From: Pseudocercospora fijiensis CIRAD86
Taxonomy: Eukaryota > Ascomycota > Dothideomycetes > Mycosphaerellales > Mycosphaerellaceae
Assembly (NCBI RefSeq): GCF_000340215.1
Contig: NW_006921559.1
Location: forward strand, 18,816 to 82,815
Reading direction: 5' to 3'
Length of the DNA: 64,000 bases
Position numbers and translations under genes: made by a program. The notes beneath the pieces are model-generated. The model did not search any database. It was not told where the DNA came from and saw only the letters and a list, made by a program, of their open reading frames with translations. The number at the start of each line of letters is the position of its first letter. The first letter of the stretch is position 1. Positions 48,300 through 60,800 of the stretch are shown one piece after another.

Positions 48300-50430
48300 C
48301 CCGACGACTTCCTTCCTACTCTCTATCGCCTACGCCTAACTAGTCGTAACGATTACGAGAGAGTCTATACTTTATACTAAAGGAACTACTATTATAGGTC
48401 GTCGTTAGTAAGTCGAATAGTATATTAAGTATTACCGACGTAGAGGCTTCCTTAACGGCGCGGATTATATAATCGAGTTAGGCGGTATTTACGCCTACGT
48501 TAACGGACCTTTACGAAAGGACTATATATATTATAGAGAGCTAGCAGTTTAACTATAAACGTATAAAGTCGACGACGTACTTACTCTCGAGTACGAAGAA
48601 AGGCTAGTAAGTACGACGCCCGTCTACTCCCTTAGTTAGGCTTAGGCGAGTTATAGGCAGATTAGGCTAATAGAGTAGGTCCTAGTAAGTACGAACCTCT
48701 CCTCGTACGCTAAAGGGAATAGTACTCGAGGCGTAGCTATCTAGCGTATTATACGCCTATATAATTTCTACTTTAAAGGCGTCTAAGATACGAGCTCGGC
48801 GAAATATAGTATCTCGGGCAATAAGGGAAGTAATAGCGGCTACCTAGTCGATAGTAGACTAGGAGAATATAAGAAGCAGCAGTATTAACTAACTAAAAAT
48901 AGGTTCTACTATTCGGTTAATAGACGCGAAGAGATCCTTCGATATATTATATCCTTAGAAGAAGCCGATACTACTAAGCCGCTCTACGGACTTACGGAGT
49001 AGTTTACCTCGGATACTATAAGCCTCTTATATACCGAACTACTAGTATACTTAAGGATACTCGATATTAAGGCCGCTAGTCTTCGTAATACTATAAGCTA
49101 TCCGGTAAAAAGCGATAAGCGGAGATACTACTACGTCTTCTACTACTAGTCTAGTAGGGATGTCTTCCTATATAAGGTCGAACTAAGCGCGGTCTATATT
49201 ACGATATATAGGGTTAAACTAGCGCTCGAGGGACTAATTAAGGAGTTCTTTAAGCTCTAGGGGAGTCTATACCTCTAGGCGGATTTTAGTTCTATACTAT
49301 ATAATAACTAGTTCTATACGCCGCTAATATATATCTAAGTCTCGACGTAACCGACGTTCGATACCCTACTATAAATAATATAGTCGTAGTATAGCTACGT
49401 CGACTATAGAGTCTTAATTTACCGGTAGCGGATCTATAATATCGTAAGAGATTTTACTAACGTTACGATTATTACCTTCTACGCCTTGTTTCTATCGAGC
49501 GTATATGCGATTATATACTTACTAAAAGGATAGGGGATAATATACGAGCACTCGAGAAGGATAAGTATCGCGAAGCGTAGGAATAAGGATAGTATTAATA
49601 AAGTAAGCCTATTTACGCTTATTTATATAATAGCGACGTTGCCGGTCGATCTTCCGATTTCGATTCGCTTTAAGAAGTAGAAGATTAGGGAAGAAGAGGT
49701 ACGTATTAAATCTAGAAGTATCGAGTCTAGTCGCGATCCGTATATACTTATAGCATTCGGGTCGTATCGGAGAGCGGCCTACTAGTATATACTACTTATA
49801 AGTAATAGTCTTTATAAAGCGAGGCATATAGAATAACTAAATACCGGCTCTATAGGTCGTAAGTAAAGTTATAGGGAGGAGAAGTACGTTAATATCCTAG
49901 TATCGAGTAATATAAAATAGCTAATTAGTAGATATAAGGTACGACTTCTCGAGTAATAGGACTATAGAAGGTACCTTATTAACCTACCTAGCGAGGAGTC
50001 TATACTAGTCGACGCCTCGGAGCTACTCGTATATATATATCGGGAGCTTACTATACTCTACGATATACGTAAGTATATCTAGGAGCTAGTAAAGTTAACT
50101 TTAGGCGAAGGTAGCGGTAGTACCTTTAGTAATAAATTCTACGAGTATAACTTTAGGCGGTATCGGCTCCTCTTCTTCCGCGTCTATATCCTAGTCTTAG
50201 GAATACTTATAAGAGTAACTATCTATAGCGAGCGCTTAGTAAAGTACTATCCGACTATAAGGGGTCGATATAATAGATAGGTTATCTAGTTCCTCGTTAG
50301 AATTAACCCTAGCATCGCTACTCGAAGGACTACTTAAATCCGATTAGATTAAACTACTAGTTACCGAAGGTACTCGCGAGCTTTCGAGCGTAACGTCGCT
50401 ATTATCGTCTCGACCCTACTAACCTTACGG
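48300..50430 (+). pseudogene. Long conserved frame, copy 3
   Basis: This is the same frame as in copy 2, again without indel. The differences are transitions that give conservative or RIP-type changes. Copy 3 keeps CGA codons near 50325 where copy 2 has TAA at 7189, so that stop in copy 2 is a private double transition and not the gene's natural end. No family recognised. Confidence 0.55.
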
Positions 50431-52134
50431 TAGTATAGGTCGTAGCGGTAGTAGGGGTTCTAGTAAGGTAGAGCGCGGGTTACGCCCTCTAAGATTTAGC
50501 CGGATACGTAGTAGGAGCCCGCGTTATAGCTACGATAGCTAAGCTCTAGGACGAGGCCTTTATAAGCTCTCTCTTAAATTAGACCTAGTAATACTATCTT
50601 TTAATCTAGACGGGCTTCGCCTTAAGCTAGGGCTAGGAATACTATCTCTAGAATTAGACTTAGATATACTCGCGCTTACGATCGGTCGACTACGCTATAC
50701 CGAGGCTAGTAGTTAATTCGTCCCGTTTCTTAAAGTAGGTAACGAGGGGCTCTCTAAAATAGAAGGGAAGAAGAGACTTCTTCGAGAAGTCGGCGAAGTA
50801 GGTTAAGTAGCGGACTTCGAAGCTAGTAATAGGGGAGAATAAGCTACGCTTACTTAGGAGTCTAGCTTAGGTAGCGTCGTAGGTAACGAGGGGCTCTCTA
50901 GAATAGGAGGGAAGGAGAGACTTCTTTAAGGAATCGGCGAAGTAGGTTAAGTAGCGGACTTCGAAGCTAGTAATAGGGAAGAATAAGCTACGCTTCCTTA
51001 AGAGTTAGGCTTAGGCGGCGTCGCTAGTATAGAAGCTAGCGGGGAAGGCGTCGCTAGTATAGAAGCTAGCTAGGAAGGCGTCGCTAGTATAGAAGCTAGC
51101 GTAGGAGATATCGCTAGTATAGAAGCTAGCTAGGGAGGTATCGCTAGTATAGAAGCTAGCTAGGGAGGTATCGCTAGTATAGAAGCTAGCGCGGAAGGTA
51201 TCGCTAGTATAGAAGCTAGCGCGGGAGGTATCGCTAGTATAGAAGCTAGCGCGGAAGGTATCGCTAGTATAAAAGCTAGCGCGGGAGATATCGCTAGTAT
51301 AGAAGCTAGCTAGAGAGGTATCGCTAGTATAGAAGCTAGTACGGGAGGTATCGCTAGTATAGAAGCTAGCGCGGGAGGTATTACTAGTATAGAAGCTAGC
51401 GCTAGTAGGGATTATACTATAGCGGACGAAGGGGGTCTAGTAGCTATTAGAGCGGGGTAGTAAACTATTCTACGTAGGGTAAGAGGACTTATATACGAAG
51501 AGAGAGTATTAGATAGGTATACTAGTTAAGTGCTATCTATTTTAGGGAGAAGGGGACGTAGAGGAGCCCGCCGAATAGCTAACTAAGGCTAGTCGTAAGT
51601 AGGGATAGCCTATACGATCGATTATTAAACGAGCGATATAGAAGTACTATCCCTTAGAGTAGAGCTAGCGGCGTTAGCTCTAGCGAATTAATCGACTGCT
51701 ATAATAATATCGTCGATCTCGAGCTAGTTAATATAGATAGCGAGGAGCTATAGCCTATCTCTAGTATTTATACGCGGCGCTATCTATAAAGAGAGCGGTA
51801 GTAGTCGTAGTACTAAGAGAAGTAGCTATCCCTAACTAGCCGAATAGTACTAACTCTAGAGTATTTAACTACCTACTACGCCTATTTAGCTATAAAGTAG
51901 AGGGTTAATATAGGGGATAGGTTAGGTAGCCGAGGAGGTAGACGATATAGCGGCTAGATATAGTAGTAGCGTAGACGAAGAAGATACTACGCCTAGGTCT
52001 TACTTAGCTTACTATACTTTCTTCTAAGCTCGTCGTAGAGCCGTACTCGCTAACTTCCTCGTAGTACGTTCGGCCTTCTTCTTCCGCTCTTCCTCTTTAG
52101 TACCGAGTAGCTTACGCTATCCTTTAGGCGGCAT
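50290..52134 (-). pseudogene. Low-complexity protein frame with 10-residue tandem repeat, copy 3
   Basis: Counterpart of the copy 2 frame, ATG at 52134. It has thirteen 30-bp units. The same ~137-bp direct duplication follows the VNTR. Confidence 0.45.
51025..51405. repeat. 30-bp VNTR, copy 3 (13 units)
   Basis: Same unit, 13 copies. Some units carry private transitions, for example AAAAGC near 51271 and TTACT near 51380. Confidence 0.9.
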
Positions 52135-52410
52135 CGTATTAATTCCGTTAATAGCGGAGGGCAAAGCTTATATATAAGCCGCGCTAATAAGTATAGAATT
52201 CGAGGAGGTAGTAGTTCTATCTCGCGGAAACTACTAATACTAGAAAGGGCTACCCCTTTCTAGCGATACATTTTATATATAAAAGAGTAAGGAATAGTAG
52301 CGTAGTATATTTTACGTATAAAGCAGTACGTATAAGTAGGTTTGTATACTACCTACGGCCTTCCCGTAGACGTTGCAAAACCTAAAGTCTAGCAATTAAA
52401 GGATACCGTA

Positions 52411-52481
52411 AATAACTTAAAACTTTAGATACGTACCTAAAACTAGGCGTTTTAGGTACGTACTAAAAGTTTTAAGTTATT
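52411..52481. repeat. 71-bp foldback, copy 3
   Basis: Same structure. Both outer ends changed together (AACAAC to AATAAC and GTTGTT to GTTATT), so pairing is kept. Confidence 0.85.
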
Positions 52482-52948
52482 CCTCTATCGGACCGTAGAA
52501 TAAGTAAACCTAAAGAGTATTATAGGTAGGTCTATTATTAAAGGTAAAAGTCCTTACTAGGCGATAGGCGGAGTAATACGAGATATAGGGTAAGGTTCGT
52601 AGTAGCCTTCCGTAATAGCGAAGGAAGGCTATTTAATTAGATAGTTAGCTAGGTTCTAATAATGTTTAATTAATGTCGGGTAGATAGGTTAGCTAGATTT
52701 CGGGAAAGGGTACCTCGTATACTTAATATAAGACTAAAAGTATAGCTAAGAAGATAGGTAAATCCCTACTTATAGAACCGGAGGGTAAGGGATAGGGGAA
52801 TACGTACCCTATATATTTCTTAACTAAAAGCGCTCCGTCGCGTTCTAATAGAGCGAGGGCCGTATCGCTAGTTATAGCTAATTAGCTAGATACGGGCGCG
52901 GTCGAGATACGACTTAGAATACGAACGCCTTCTTACTTTAATATTTCT

Positions 52949-53064
52949 TAAGCGCTTCGTCGTATCCTAGCGAAGCGGCTTACTAACTAGAAGCGCTTCG
53001 TCGTATCCTAACGAAGCGGCTTACTAACTAGAAGCGCTTCGTCGTATCCTAACGAAGCGGCTTA
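52949..53064. repeat. 43-bp tandem repeat, 3 units, copy 3
   Basis: Same unit as at 2700. Confidence 0.85.
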
Positions 53065-54295
53065 ACGATATCCTTATCCTTACTACGACTACTAAGATAT
53101 ATAAATTCTTCCTTAAATATAGCGATATAACGTAAAAACTAGTCGATAGCGTAGTTAGTCTAATAAGCGATAATTATTAGTAGATCTCCCTTATTCTAGT
53201 TCTCGAGCATTACTTTAATAGCTTATATAGAGATATAAGTCTTACTAGTACCGGGTAGGCCTTAAATAATAGCAAGACGCGCCGTTAGAATACGACGGAG
53301 CGCTTCTAGTTAGGAGGCGTCTAGAGTACTATTAGGCTTAGAAGGCTAGTACTTAACTATATTAATATTCTCGAAGCTCTCGTTAGAGTTATTAACTAGA
53401 ATAGAGCTTAGATCTCGCTTCGGCTATACTTTAATATACTTAGGCGCCGAAATATAAGGCTATATACTAACGAGGTACTCTAATAAGGGGAAACCCTCGC
53501 GTATTATATACTAAAGGCTAAGTAAGGTATGCCGATTAGCTTCGAAAAGTCCGCTACGGTCCTCTACTATAAGATATTCTATAGTAGGATCTAGCTCTAA
53601 CTCCTCGGGACGGGTAAAGGCGAGATTAGGCTTAGGTAGATTCTACTAAAGTCCCTCTAGTAGTCGAGCGGTAATAGTAGCGATAATAGCGCGAGATACG
53701 AACTTATTATTTATTAGTATAAGAACGACTAAGCTACCGGCGATAAGGCGCTTTAACTATTCCTATAGAACTTTCTTACTAGTATAGAGGAGACTAAAAG
53801 TAACGCGGACGGCAAAGCTATATATAAACAAAGTCGCGCCGTAGATATAAACCTACTTAGGTTAGTATATAACGGGCGGCGCGTTAAAGGGGTAAAAGCG
53901 AGACTAACCTTAGTATAGATACCGACTTTGCTATTAAATACGTCCTTAGCGGTATATAGAGTATAGCGAGTTATTAAGACTACTTCGCGAAGGCCGCGGA
54001 GGGTATCTTTATAGTTCCTATAGAACTTTCTTACTAGTATAGAGGAGACTAAAAGTAACGCGGACGGCGAAGCTACGTATAGATAAAGTCGCGCCGTAGA
54101 TATAAACCTACTTAGATTAGTATATAACGGGCGGCGCGTTAAAGGGATAAAGGCAAAACTAACCTTAGTATAAATACTAACTTTACTATTAAATACGTCC
54201 TTAGCGGTATATAGAGTATAGCGAGTTATTAAGACTACTTCGCGAAGGCTATAGAGAGTATCTTCGCGGTATAGCTCGTAGAGAGTACTCTAAGA
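53065..54295 (-). pseudogene. SF1 helicase (UPF1/ZNFX1-like) N-terminal remnant, copy 3
   Basis: Same remnant, Walker A at about 53239-53262. It is truncated after motif Ia by three 43-bp units. The 255-bp duplication is present from about 53760 to 54260. Confidence 0.75.
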
Positions 54296-54300
54296 GAATA

Positions 54301-55010
54301 GTTCTATAAGGGAGGCGATAAATAGTAAATAGAGCTCGTTAACGTTATACGCGAGAGCGAGCGTTCCTATCGCTAGTTATAGCTAATTAGCCCGCGGCCC
54401 TTACTATATCGCTAGTTATAGCTAATTAGCCCGATATAGGTATAGTCGAGATACGACTAAGAATACGACCGCTTTCTTATTTAGCTCGTAATATACGTAG
54501 GCGGCCTACGAGTAGGCGCGAGAATATATTCTTTTATACCTTCGATATTATAATATCGAATAAATAGAGAATAGTTCTATAAGGGAGGCGATAAATAGTA
54601 AATAGGGCTCGTCGATATCGCGCGCGAGGGCGAGCGTTCCTATTACTAGTTATAGCTAATTAGCTCGCGGCCCTTACTATATCGCTAGTTATAGCTAATT
54701 AGCCCGACGCGGGCGTATTCGAGATACGACTTAGAATACGACCGCCTTCTTATTTAGCTCGTAATATACGTAGGCGGCCTACGAGTAGGCGCGAGAATAT
54801 ATTCTTTTATATCTTCGATATTATAATATCGAATAAATAGAGAATAGTTCTATAAGGGAGGCGATAAATAGTAAATAGAGCTCGTCGACGTCGCGTATAA
54901 GAGCGAGCGTTCCTATCGCTAGTTATAGCTAATTAGCCCGCGGCCCTTACCGTATCGCTAGTTATAGCTAATTAGCCTAACGCCGGCGCCCTACTATACG
55001 CCCGCTATAC
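54301..55010. repeat. 273-bp tandem repeats next to the telomere tract, copy 3
   Basis: Units start at 54301, 54574 and 54847, with the same content as copy 1. Confidence 0.9.
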
Positions 55011-55011
55011 G

Positions 55012-55028
55012 CCTAACCCTAACCCTAA
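55012..55028 (+). repeat. Interstitial telomere repeat, end of copy 3
   Basis: The same tract lies at the same place in the unit, followed by unrelated sequence after 55040. Confidence 0.85.
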
Positions 55029-55040
55029 AGTACCTTATAG

Positions 55041-55937
55041 TAAATTAATATCTAAGAACTAGTATAGGTAATAGGGATAGTAAGAGGTTCGCTTCGAAAC
55101 CCTTTCTATCTAAAATATTCTTAGATAATATTAATAGTCGATTCCCTACCCTACTATTAGATTACTATCTATAGAGGAGTAGAATAAAGCCTATAGATTA
55201 GGACTTATACTACCTCTAGTAATAGAGAGGTATACCCTATTTATAGCGAGATAGATAGAACTTAAAACCTCTTATAACCCCTTTCTCCTTTCTTTTAAGA
55301 GTAGACCTTAGCTATTTACCTAGGCTCTAGTTAATCTAGATACTAGGTAGATACGTATAAGGGGAATATACCGCGTAAGAGGCTTTTAACGATATATATT
55401 AACCTATAATCTATAGATACTAGGCTAAATTAAAGAGCTAATAGAGGAAAGACCCCTCTATATAGATCTACTCTACTTACTATACCGCTCTATAAGGGTA
55501 CTAAGGTACCGAGGATCGGAACTAAGTATTCCTAGACTTATACGCTTCCCTATACGAGTCTAGAACCGGAACTAATCCTTCCCGAAAGGATTCTAAGCTA
55601 AAAACAACTACCGAAATTATATCTACCTAAAGTAGGTAATAGTAGTTTAGCCCTAATCTTACCGGGATATAGAAAGATCGCTACCCGACGGCTATATATC
55701 TATCCGACGGTATTATAGCTATCCGACGGCCTAATATTATACTATCGGAGTAATCTAACTCCGCGCGACGAGTAGATATATAGAGATAAGCTTATATAGT
55801 CCTTAAAGAGTATCTAATAGGCGAAACTACTTCTTTATTTCTATAAGAGTAGTAGGACTACTTTTATATTTATTTAGGACTTTATAAACTTATTCTTATT
55901 TCTATTCTTTTACGGCTTTATTTAGAGTAAAGCTGTT
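55041..55937. other. Degraded AT-rich stretch, possible old LTR or other transposon remnant
   Basis: No frame is supported. It has short direct repeats (TATCCGACGG at about 55701 and 55720) and a T-rich end. An old solo LTR is possible but I could not find matching ends. Confidence 0.35.
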
Positions 55938-55971
55938 CCTAACCCTAACCCTAACCCTAACCCTAACCCTA
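55938..55971 (+). repeat. Interstitial telomere tract, about five CCCTAA units
   Basis: This is the longest telomere tract in the window. It decays rightward into CCGACC and CCGATACC units up to 56016, the site where the LTR retrotransposon inserted. It has the same orientation as the three shorter tracts. Confidence 0.95.
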
Positions 55972-56011
55972 GTCCGACCCCGACCCTAATACCGATACCG
56001 ATCCCGATACC

Positions 56012-56016
56012 GATAC
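56012..56016. repeat. Target-site duplication, left (GATAC)
   Basis: Identical to 63180-63184. Confidence 0.85.
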
Positions 56017-56212
56017 TATTAGGGCTAAAGAGGCTATATATAATTAGTATATAACTAGGCCGAGTAAAGCTAGGGTCTTAATGCCTTAGGTAGGGCTTAG
56101 CGCTTAGCGCTAGGCTAACTCTCCTATCTTCCTCCCTCTTTTTCTAGCTCCTTATCGAATACTACTTATACTTACTACTACCCTATCTACCTACTAATAT
56201 ACCCTTCTTATA
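56017..56212 (+). repeat. 5' LTR (196 bp)
   Basis: Starts TATTAGGGCTAAAGAGG and ends ACCCTTCTTATA. It aligns over its full length with the 3' LTR. The sequence just after it, TAGTATTCGATCTACC, is the place of the tRNA primer site, not identifiable after RIP. Confidence 0.92.
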
Positions 56213-56439
56213 TAGTATTCGATCTACCCTTTAAAGATAGTAGCTAAATAGTCCTTATTTTAAGCTTTTAGCGGTATAGCTACGAATAAGACTAATCTAA
56301 CTATATTACGCCTTAAAAACGGGACCTATACGTACTATTCTATCGAAACAACCGTACTAATTATTAAGTAAGGCCTTCTATACGGCCTATTATACTAAGT
56401 TAAGCATATTAGAACGATACTCGCTAATTCCGCTATACC

Positions 56440-57860
56440 CGTATCTTAGGGGCTAATAATATATTATTAGTATCGCCCCTTATAATAGCTAGTTTATTAC
56501 GAAACAATAACCGTACTGCCGCTAGCAGCGCTAGCAACGATAACGCTAGTAGTATAGTACCTACTAAAGCGCCTCCTACTAAAGTGCCTACTAGAGTACC
56601 TACTAAAGTGCCTCCTACTAAAGAGCCTACTACTAGGCCTACCGAAGAACCTATAATTCTAGGTAACGACCTAGAGTTGCCTATTAACGACATTCTTAGC
56701 AATATTATTAACCGTCGATATAGCTAACTAGCCTTTAGTCCCTAGCTAGTAGCGAGGCTTTAAGAAGCTACCTAAAACAGGCTTACTGCCCTACGTTAAG
56801 AATAATAGCTAAAGGATAACCTCCTCGAAATTCGCCGCCTTTAGGAGGCCCTAATAACTAATACTAAGCCGATAGTAGGGCCTTCCTTACTATTAGTCCT
56901 AGTCTAGAAGAAGGATACTAAACTTAAGGACTATACCGTATTCGATAGCTCTAGTCGTAAGCAATATAATAATTATATACGTAATTGTAAGCTTAACTAG
57001 CGAAATGTACTAAGGGCTCTTCTAGACGACTATTCCTTAGTTGTTTACGCTATATAGTATATTAATAGTAACCTAAAGCGTACCTAGGACGACTATTTCG
57101 ATTCCCTTAATAATTAGACTACTATTTAGTAGAAAACCTATAAGACTATTATACTAGACACTCTTAGAAACCCTATACTAAGGCAATAATACGCTTAGGA
57201 CCTATATCTTCGAGCTAAATAGAAGACTAATTAATCGGCTCGCTTATTTAAAGCCTATTTAAAGACCCTCGAGGATAACCTTCCGCCTAAGACTAATTCT
57301 ATATAGATCTCGGAAATACGCCTAAAACTTAGATAGGAACTTATCCTCGAATTAGACCGTCGCCGTATATTCGAATAAGCTAACCTAATACGTATTTAAT
57401 TTATAGTCGAAGTAGAAATAGCCGAACGAGCTATCTAGCTCTAATAACGACTAGAATCGAGGATCCGGCTAGCTAGTACTAACCGCGGCAATCGTAGTAG
57501 CTACGGAGGAAATTAAGGTTCCTACTATAATAATAATACTAATAATAGGAATAGTAATAATAACCGTAGAAGAGGCCGTAGCCGCCGGCTATATAGAGGA
57601 GGCCGCGATAGGGGCCGTAGAAGGGGCTCGTATCCCTATAGTACTAATCGCTTAACTAACAATAGTAGTAATAGCGGCTATAGCAACCCCCTAACCGGAT
57701 TAAAGTGCTTTAATTATAATAGTACTAGCTATCTACTAGGCTAATGCGACAAACCTAAGAACTAGGCCCGAATTAACCGTACTTCCGCTAAGTATAGGAA
57801 ATACCTTTTAGCCGCTAATACTACCCTAGTCGGCTCTTTTAATTAGTCGAAAAAAGAGTA
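56440..57860 (+). pseudogene. gag: Gag of the LTR retrotransposon
   Basis: Frame 1 from about 56440 to 57860, with TAA/TAG as Gln. An N-terminal Thr/Pro repeat (PTKVPTRVPTKVPPTKEP) is followed by a capsid-like helical region (KQYNNYIRNCKLNQ, LKAYLKTLEDNL-type segments), an Arg/Gly/Asn-rich basic linker and a zinc knuckle CFNYNSTSYLLGQCDKP near 57707-57757. The knuckle was C-X2-C-X4-H-X4-C before RIP; its second Cys and its His are now Tyr, so it could not bind zinc. Gag forms the virus-like particle and packages the RNA. Pol follows in the -1 frame. Confidence 0.8.
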
Positions 57861-60800
57861 AGCGCCGTACTAACTATTAGCCTTATACGGCGTAAGACTA
57901 TCGACATTGTGCTAGCTATTATACGTACCTATCTTATATCTAGGCCCGACACTAACTATAAGGTAAAGGTTATACTAGACCCCGGAAATTCAGTTAGTAC
58001 CCTTATTAGCTATCGCCTAGCTAAGCAATTAGACCTCCGACAACTACCGAAAACTAACCTACTAACCCTTGCTTAGTTTAATAACGCTCGGCACTTAACC
58101 TATAGGGCCTACTATATTCCTATAGTTCTAAAAGACGACCTCGGAAATAAACGCCTACTAAACTTTACTACCTACGCGGTAGATATAGATAGCCTCCTAT
58201 CCGACATTATTATTAGCAACCCTATTCTTAAGTACTATACTATAGTTATAGACTTAGGCAGTTAATAATAGCGATTTAGAATCGCTAGGAAAGAGGACAT
58301 TAAACACATTAATATTAGCGAGTATCCTAATAATATTAGGGTCCTATTTATTAGCAACCTAATACTAGCCTCCGCCTTAGCTAATCCGACTACCGACCTA
58401 CTCGGTAGTAATAACGATAAACCTATACCCCCTAATAGTATAGACCCTAATTAGCTCGAACGTATACTAGTGCCTATTCGAGAGACCTATATTAATGTAT
58501 TTAAACATTACCTAGTATCGACATTGCCTATATTTAAGGAGACGGATTATAAGATTAATATTATAGAGGGCAAGGAGGTTCCTTTTAGCCCCCTCTACAA
58601 CCTTAGTAAGCGAGAGCTTACTATATTGCGTAAGTACCTAGAGGAAAACCTAGCTAATAGCCGTATTCGGTATAGTAACAGCCCTACTAGTGCCCCTATC
58701 CTATTCGTACTAAAGAAGGATAGTAGCCTACGCCTCTATATCGATTATCGTAGGCTTAATACTATTACTATTAAAGATCGCTATCTACTTCCTCTTATTA
58801 ATAAGACCCTCGATCGCCTTTCTAGTACCTACTACTATACTATATTAGACATTAAGGACGCCTATTACCGCATTCGTATTCGTAAGGGCGATAAATAGAA
58901 GATAGCCTTTCGTACTCGCTATAGCTATTTCGAGTACTTAGTTATACTATTTAGGCTAGCTAATACCCCTACTATATTCTAGTCCTATATTAATCGGGCC
59001 CTATTAGGCCTATTAGATTACCTCTATATAGTTTACCTAGATAATATCCTAGTTTATGTGCACTTACCTAATATTACGGAGTACTAGGCTATAGTCCGTA
59101 AGGTCCTTAACCGCCTACGAGCCTATAGACTATATTATAAGCCTTCTAAATGCACCTTTACCGCTAAGGAGGTAGCCTTCCTTAGTTTTATCGTATTAAC
59201 TAATAGTATTAAGGCTAATCCTAATCGGATTAAAACGGTTGCTAAATAGCCTATTCCTACGTCTATTAAGGAGCTTTAATCGTTCCTCGGCTTCGCTAAT
59301 TTCTACCGCCGTTTTATTAAGGGCTATTCGAGGTATGTAATGCTATTAACTAAGCTTACTAAGACTAAGGCAAACCCTTCTAGAGAGTTTAGGTAGACTA
59401 ACAAAACGCAAGCCGCTTTTAACGGTCTAAAGAAGCGATTTACTAAAGTCCTCTTATTGTACTATTTCGTACTAAGCAAACAGATCCGAATTGAGACTAA
59501 CGCTTTATAGTTCGCTATATTAGCTATTATGTTACAATAGGCTAATAATACCTACTAGTACCCGATTGCCTTCTTCTTAAGGAAGATAATTAATACTAAA
59601 CGTCGCTACGAGACCTACGAGTAAGAGCTCTTAGCTATTATTAAAGCCTTCAAGTATTAGCGCTACTATCTTAATAGTGCTTAGTACACAATTTAGGTCT
59701 GTATAGACTATAACAACCTCCGTAGCATTACTAAGGTTACTAGGGTTATAGGTCGATAGGCTAGATAGGCCGTCTACCTCGCCGGGTTTGATTTTAATAT
59801 ATTATACCGGCTAGGCGTAAGTAACCCTACTAATAGCCTATCGAGGCGACCTAATTACGATAGCGAGACCTAATACATTAATTCTTTGTTTCTAACCCTA
59901 TAGTATAAGATTGCTATAGCCCGTATTATTAATAAGCAAGCGTAGGATAAGCGGACTTCCGGACCCCGCGGCGACAACAAATACTATAGCGGAGTTGTCG
60001 TTCTTTTAGTATACGTTAAAAGAAAGGACGTAGATCGCTTAAGCTATAATAACTCGATTAAAGACATTGCTATCTACAGTAATAGCCTATATAGCGATAG
60101 CACTATAGAAGAGGTTGTAGTAGTTCCGGCTACTAGTACTATTAGATGTATATAATACGTACCTCGTTTAATAGCGAGGGTGCTATTAAATAACCTTATA
60201 AATAGGGATAGTTAATCGTTTATAGATAAGCTATTGCGTACTTAGTAGAGGGACGCCTTTGCTATCGAGCGTATTAATAGGCTTATAAGTAGACGGGCGA
60301 CTCGATCTAGTAAGAGTAACAGTTAGTCGATCGACGATAAAGGTTACTTAAAGTTTAAGGGCAGGTATTATGTCCCCGCTAAACAATCGATTAGATAAGA
60401 GCTTTTAAAGAGGCACTATAATAGTGAACTCGCTAGTTACTATAGCATAGAGAGGTCGCACGAGTTACTATCGCGTATATACTACTAGCTAAATAGTAAG
60501 CGGTATATAAAGGAGTATATACAGACCTATATAGTATACTAGCGAGTCAAAGTACTAAAGCACTTACTATTTAGCGAGTTGTCTTTACTCCCTGTTCTAA
60601 AGAAGCCTTTTATAGAGCTTATAATAGACTTTATTATAGGTCTTCCCCCTACTAAGCGAAGAGGAAGCAAAGACGTCTTTAACGCTATACTAGTTATTAT
60701 AGACCGATTTACTAAGGGTGCTCGCTATATTCCTACTCGAAAGGATTAGACTACTATTAATATAGCTAAAGCCCTATAGAACAATATCTTCTATAGCTAT

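Larger units (their letters stand above)
47922..55040 (+). repeat. Subtelomeric ~7.1-kb repeat, copy 3 (complete)
   Basis: This is the same unit and orientation as copy 2. It begins near 47922-47941, directly after an unrelated plus-strand frame and without a telomere tract on its left. It ends in a CCCTAA tract and GTACCTTATAG at 55040. It differs from copies 1 and 2 by transitions and by tandem-repeat number: 13 units of the 30-bp repeat compared with 9 and 12, and three 43-bp units compared with three and two. It contains the same four degraded reading frames. Confidence 0.9.

Noticed and set aside
56433..56702. Minus-strand open frame with VGGTLVGTLVG repeats
   Set aside because: It is the shadow of the Thr/Pro repeat at the start of gag on the plus strand, which continues in frame into the rest of gag.
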